From Afipia sp. 1NLS2 (GTDB lineage: Bacteria; Pseudomonadota; Alphaproteobacteria; Rhizobiales; Xanthobacteraceae): a stretch of 64,000 bases of DNA. Below, piece by piece: positions 63,517-64,000 of the stretch (its first letter is position 1; each line of letters opens with the position of its first letter). Made by a program: the position numbers and the translations under genes. The notes below the pieces were generated by a model. That model was not told the origin of the DNA and searched no databases. It saw nothing but the letters and a program-made list of their open reading frames with translations. Location: NCBI RefSeq assembly GCF_000178995.1, contig NZ_ADVZ01000003.1, forward strand, positions 186,001 to 250,000. Reading direction: 5' to 3'.

Positions 63517-64000
63517 AATTCCGGGCGATGATCTCGCGCTCGCCGTGATGCACGGTGGGCTCGGATGCCGGACGCCCCGCCTTGCGCCGCGTGAGAAAAC
63601 GCGGCCTGCGGATGCGGATGACGTTGTGACGCCGGCGGCGCGGCGCGGGGTCGCCCGCGGCTTCGCCTTCTTCCTCGACTTGCGGCAACGCCAGCACGTC
63701 GCTCCAGGCCGACCATTGCCGTTCGATCTCGTCGGCATCGGTGCTCAGAAGCAGCGGCACGGACAAGGACGGATCGCGATGGATCAGCACAAGAGCCTCC
63801 GCGTCCTCGGTCTGCCGCCGTGCAATGCCGAGAAATTCTGGCATTCGCAGTTGCAGCGTCATGCGCATGCCGCGCACCATGCGGCGCACCACAACGCGTT
63901 CGCGATTGATTTCGATTTGCCGCGATCCGCCGTCGGCGCGGCCGTCGCGCGCCTCAAAACGGGCTGGCAAGGAAAGAGGGTCGAGCCGCAGATCGCGGCT
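63515..64000 (-). CDS. DUF6101 family protein, cut at the window edge
   Basis: The frame stays open from the right edge to the stop at 63515, giving 161 residues of the C-terminal part. Its visible start (LRLDPLSLPARFEARDGRADGGSRQIEINRERVVVRRMVRGMRMTL) and PRRRRHNVIRIRRPRFLTRRK tail match, from memory, the DUF6101 proteins of Bradyrhizobiaceae, which have no known function. The protein is strongly basic at its end. The true start is beyond base 64000; the TTG at 63970 is only an internal codon. Confidence 0.75.
   Translation of the reverse strand, partial: SRDLRLDPLSLPARFEARDGRADGGSRQIEINRERVVVRRMVRGMRMTLQLRMPEFLGIARRQTEDAEALVLIHRDPSLSVPLLLSTDADEIERQWSAWSDVLALPQVEEEGEAAGDPAPRRRRHNVIRIRRPRFLTRRKAGRPASEPTVHHGEREIIARN

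Overview
The window is a stretch of alphaproteobacterial chromosome. The high GC content, the gene families (DUF1192, DUF4164, DUF6101, DUF2076, DUF2852, an RcdA/DUF1465 protein, long HisG with HisZ), a CtrA-type box and the gene order zapA - 6S RNA - 5-formyl-THF cyclo-ligase and fba - pgk - gap - tkt all point to the Bradyrhizobiaceae (Nitrobacteraceae: Afipia, Bradyrhizobium, Rhodopseudomonas, Nitrobacter). The genus is inferred. I saw no insertion sequence, integrase, phage gene, CRISPR array, rRNA or tRNA. This looks like ordinary, densely packed core genome.

Layout. 0-3 kb: edge of a membrane or exported protein, a quinone oxidoreductase, a small DUF1192 gene, a likely mmgR-type small RNA, the CtrA-degradation adaptor RcdA and ribosomal protein L31. 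3-10 kb: an MsbA-like exporter, then a minus-strand block with a GNAT enzyme, a MotB/OmpA-like and a MotA/TolQ-like protein (an orphan ion-driven motor pair), inositol monophosphatase, a Sel1-repeat protein and a divergent ThiE-like protein. 10-16 kb: class I aldolase, phosphoglycerate kinase, GAPDH and transketolase, shared by glycolysis and the Calvin cycle. 16-25 kb: DUF4164-zapA, 6S RNA, folate cyclo-ligase, YmdB-type phosphoesterase, YebC, MgtE, ruvCAB-ybgC, and a TetR repressor facing a membrane protein across a clear palindrome. 25-34 kb: tolQRAB-pal-cpoB, tilS and ftsH, with a perfect CtrA-type box upstream of tolQ.

34-46 kb: a major facilitator, a TetR gene with a 19-bp palindrome over its ribosome site, the glycolate oxidase genes glcDEF, a lysine-rich histone-like protein, a TorF-type porin, a BacA/BclA-like peptide transporter and a lactate/glycolate permease. 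GlcDEF and the permease could form one route for 2-hydroxyacid use. 46-54 kb: two exported proteins of poorly known role, a phytoene-desaturase-like oxidoreductase, groESL with both a heat-shock promoter and a CIRCE operator, a lipoprotein, a second major facilitator and CheZ. 54-64 kb: L,D-transpeptidase, an acidic-tailed DUF2076 protein, a coupled glycosyltransferase and HpnK-type deacetylase, hisZ-hisG, rsmE, a four-cysteine exported protein, ubiA, and the edge of a DUF6101 gene.

Cell-envelope and cell-cycle functions recur (tol-pal, zapA, L,D-transpeptidase, the motor pair, RcdA, CtrA box). No obvious new defence or mobile system was found. The best leads are the orphan motor pair, the glycosyltransferase-deacetylase pair, the CtrA/Tol connection, and several unnamed hairpins and operators.
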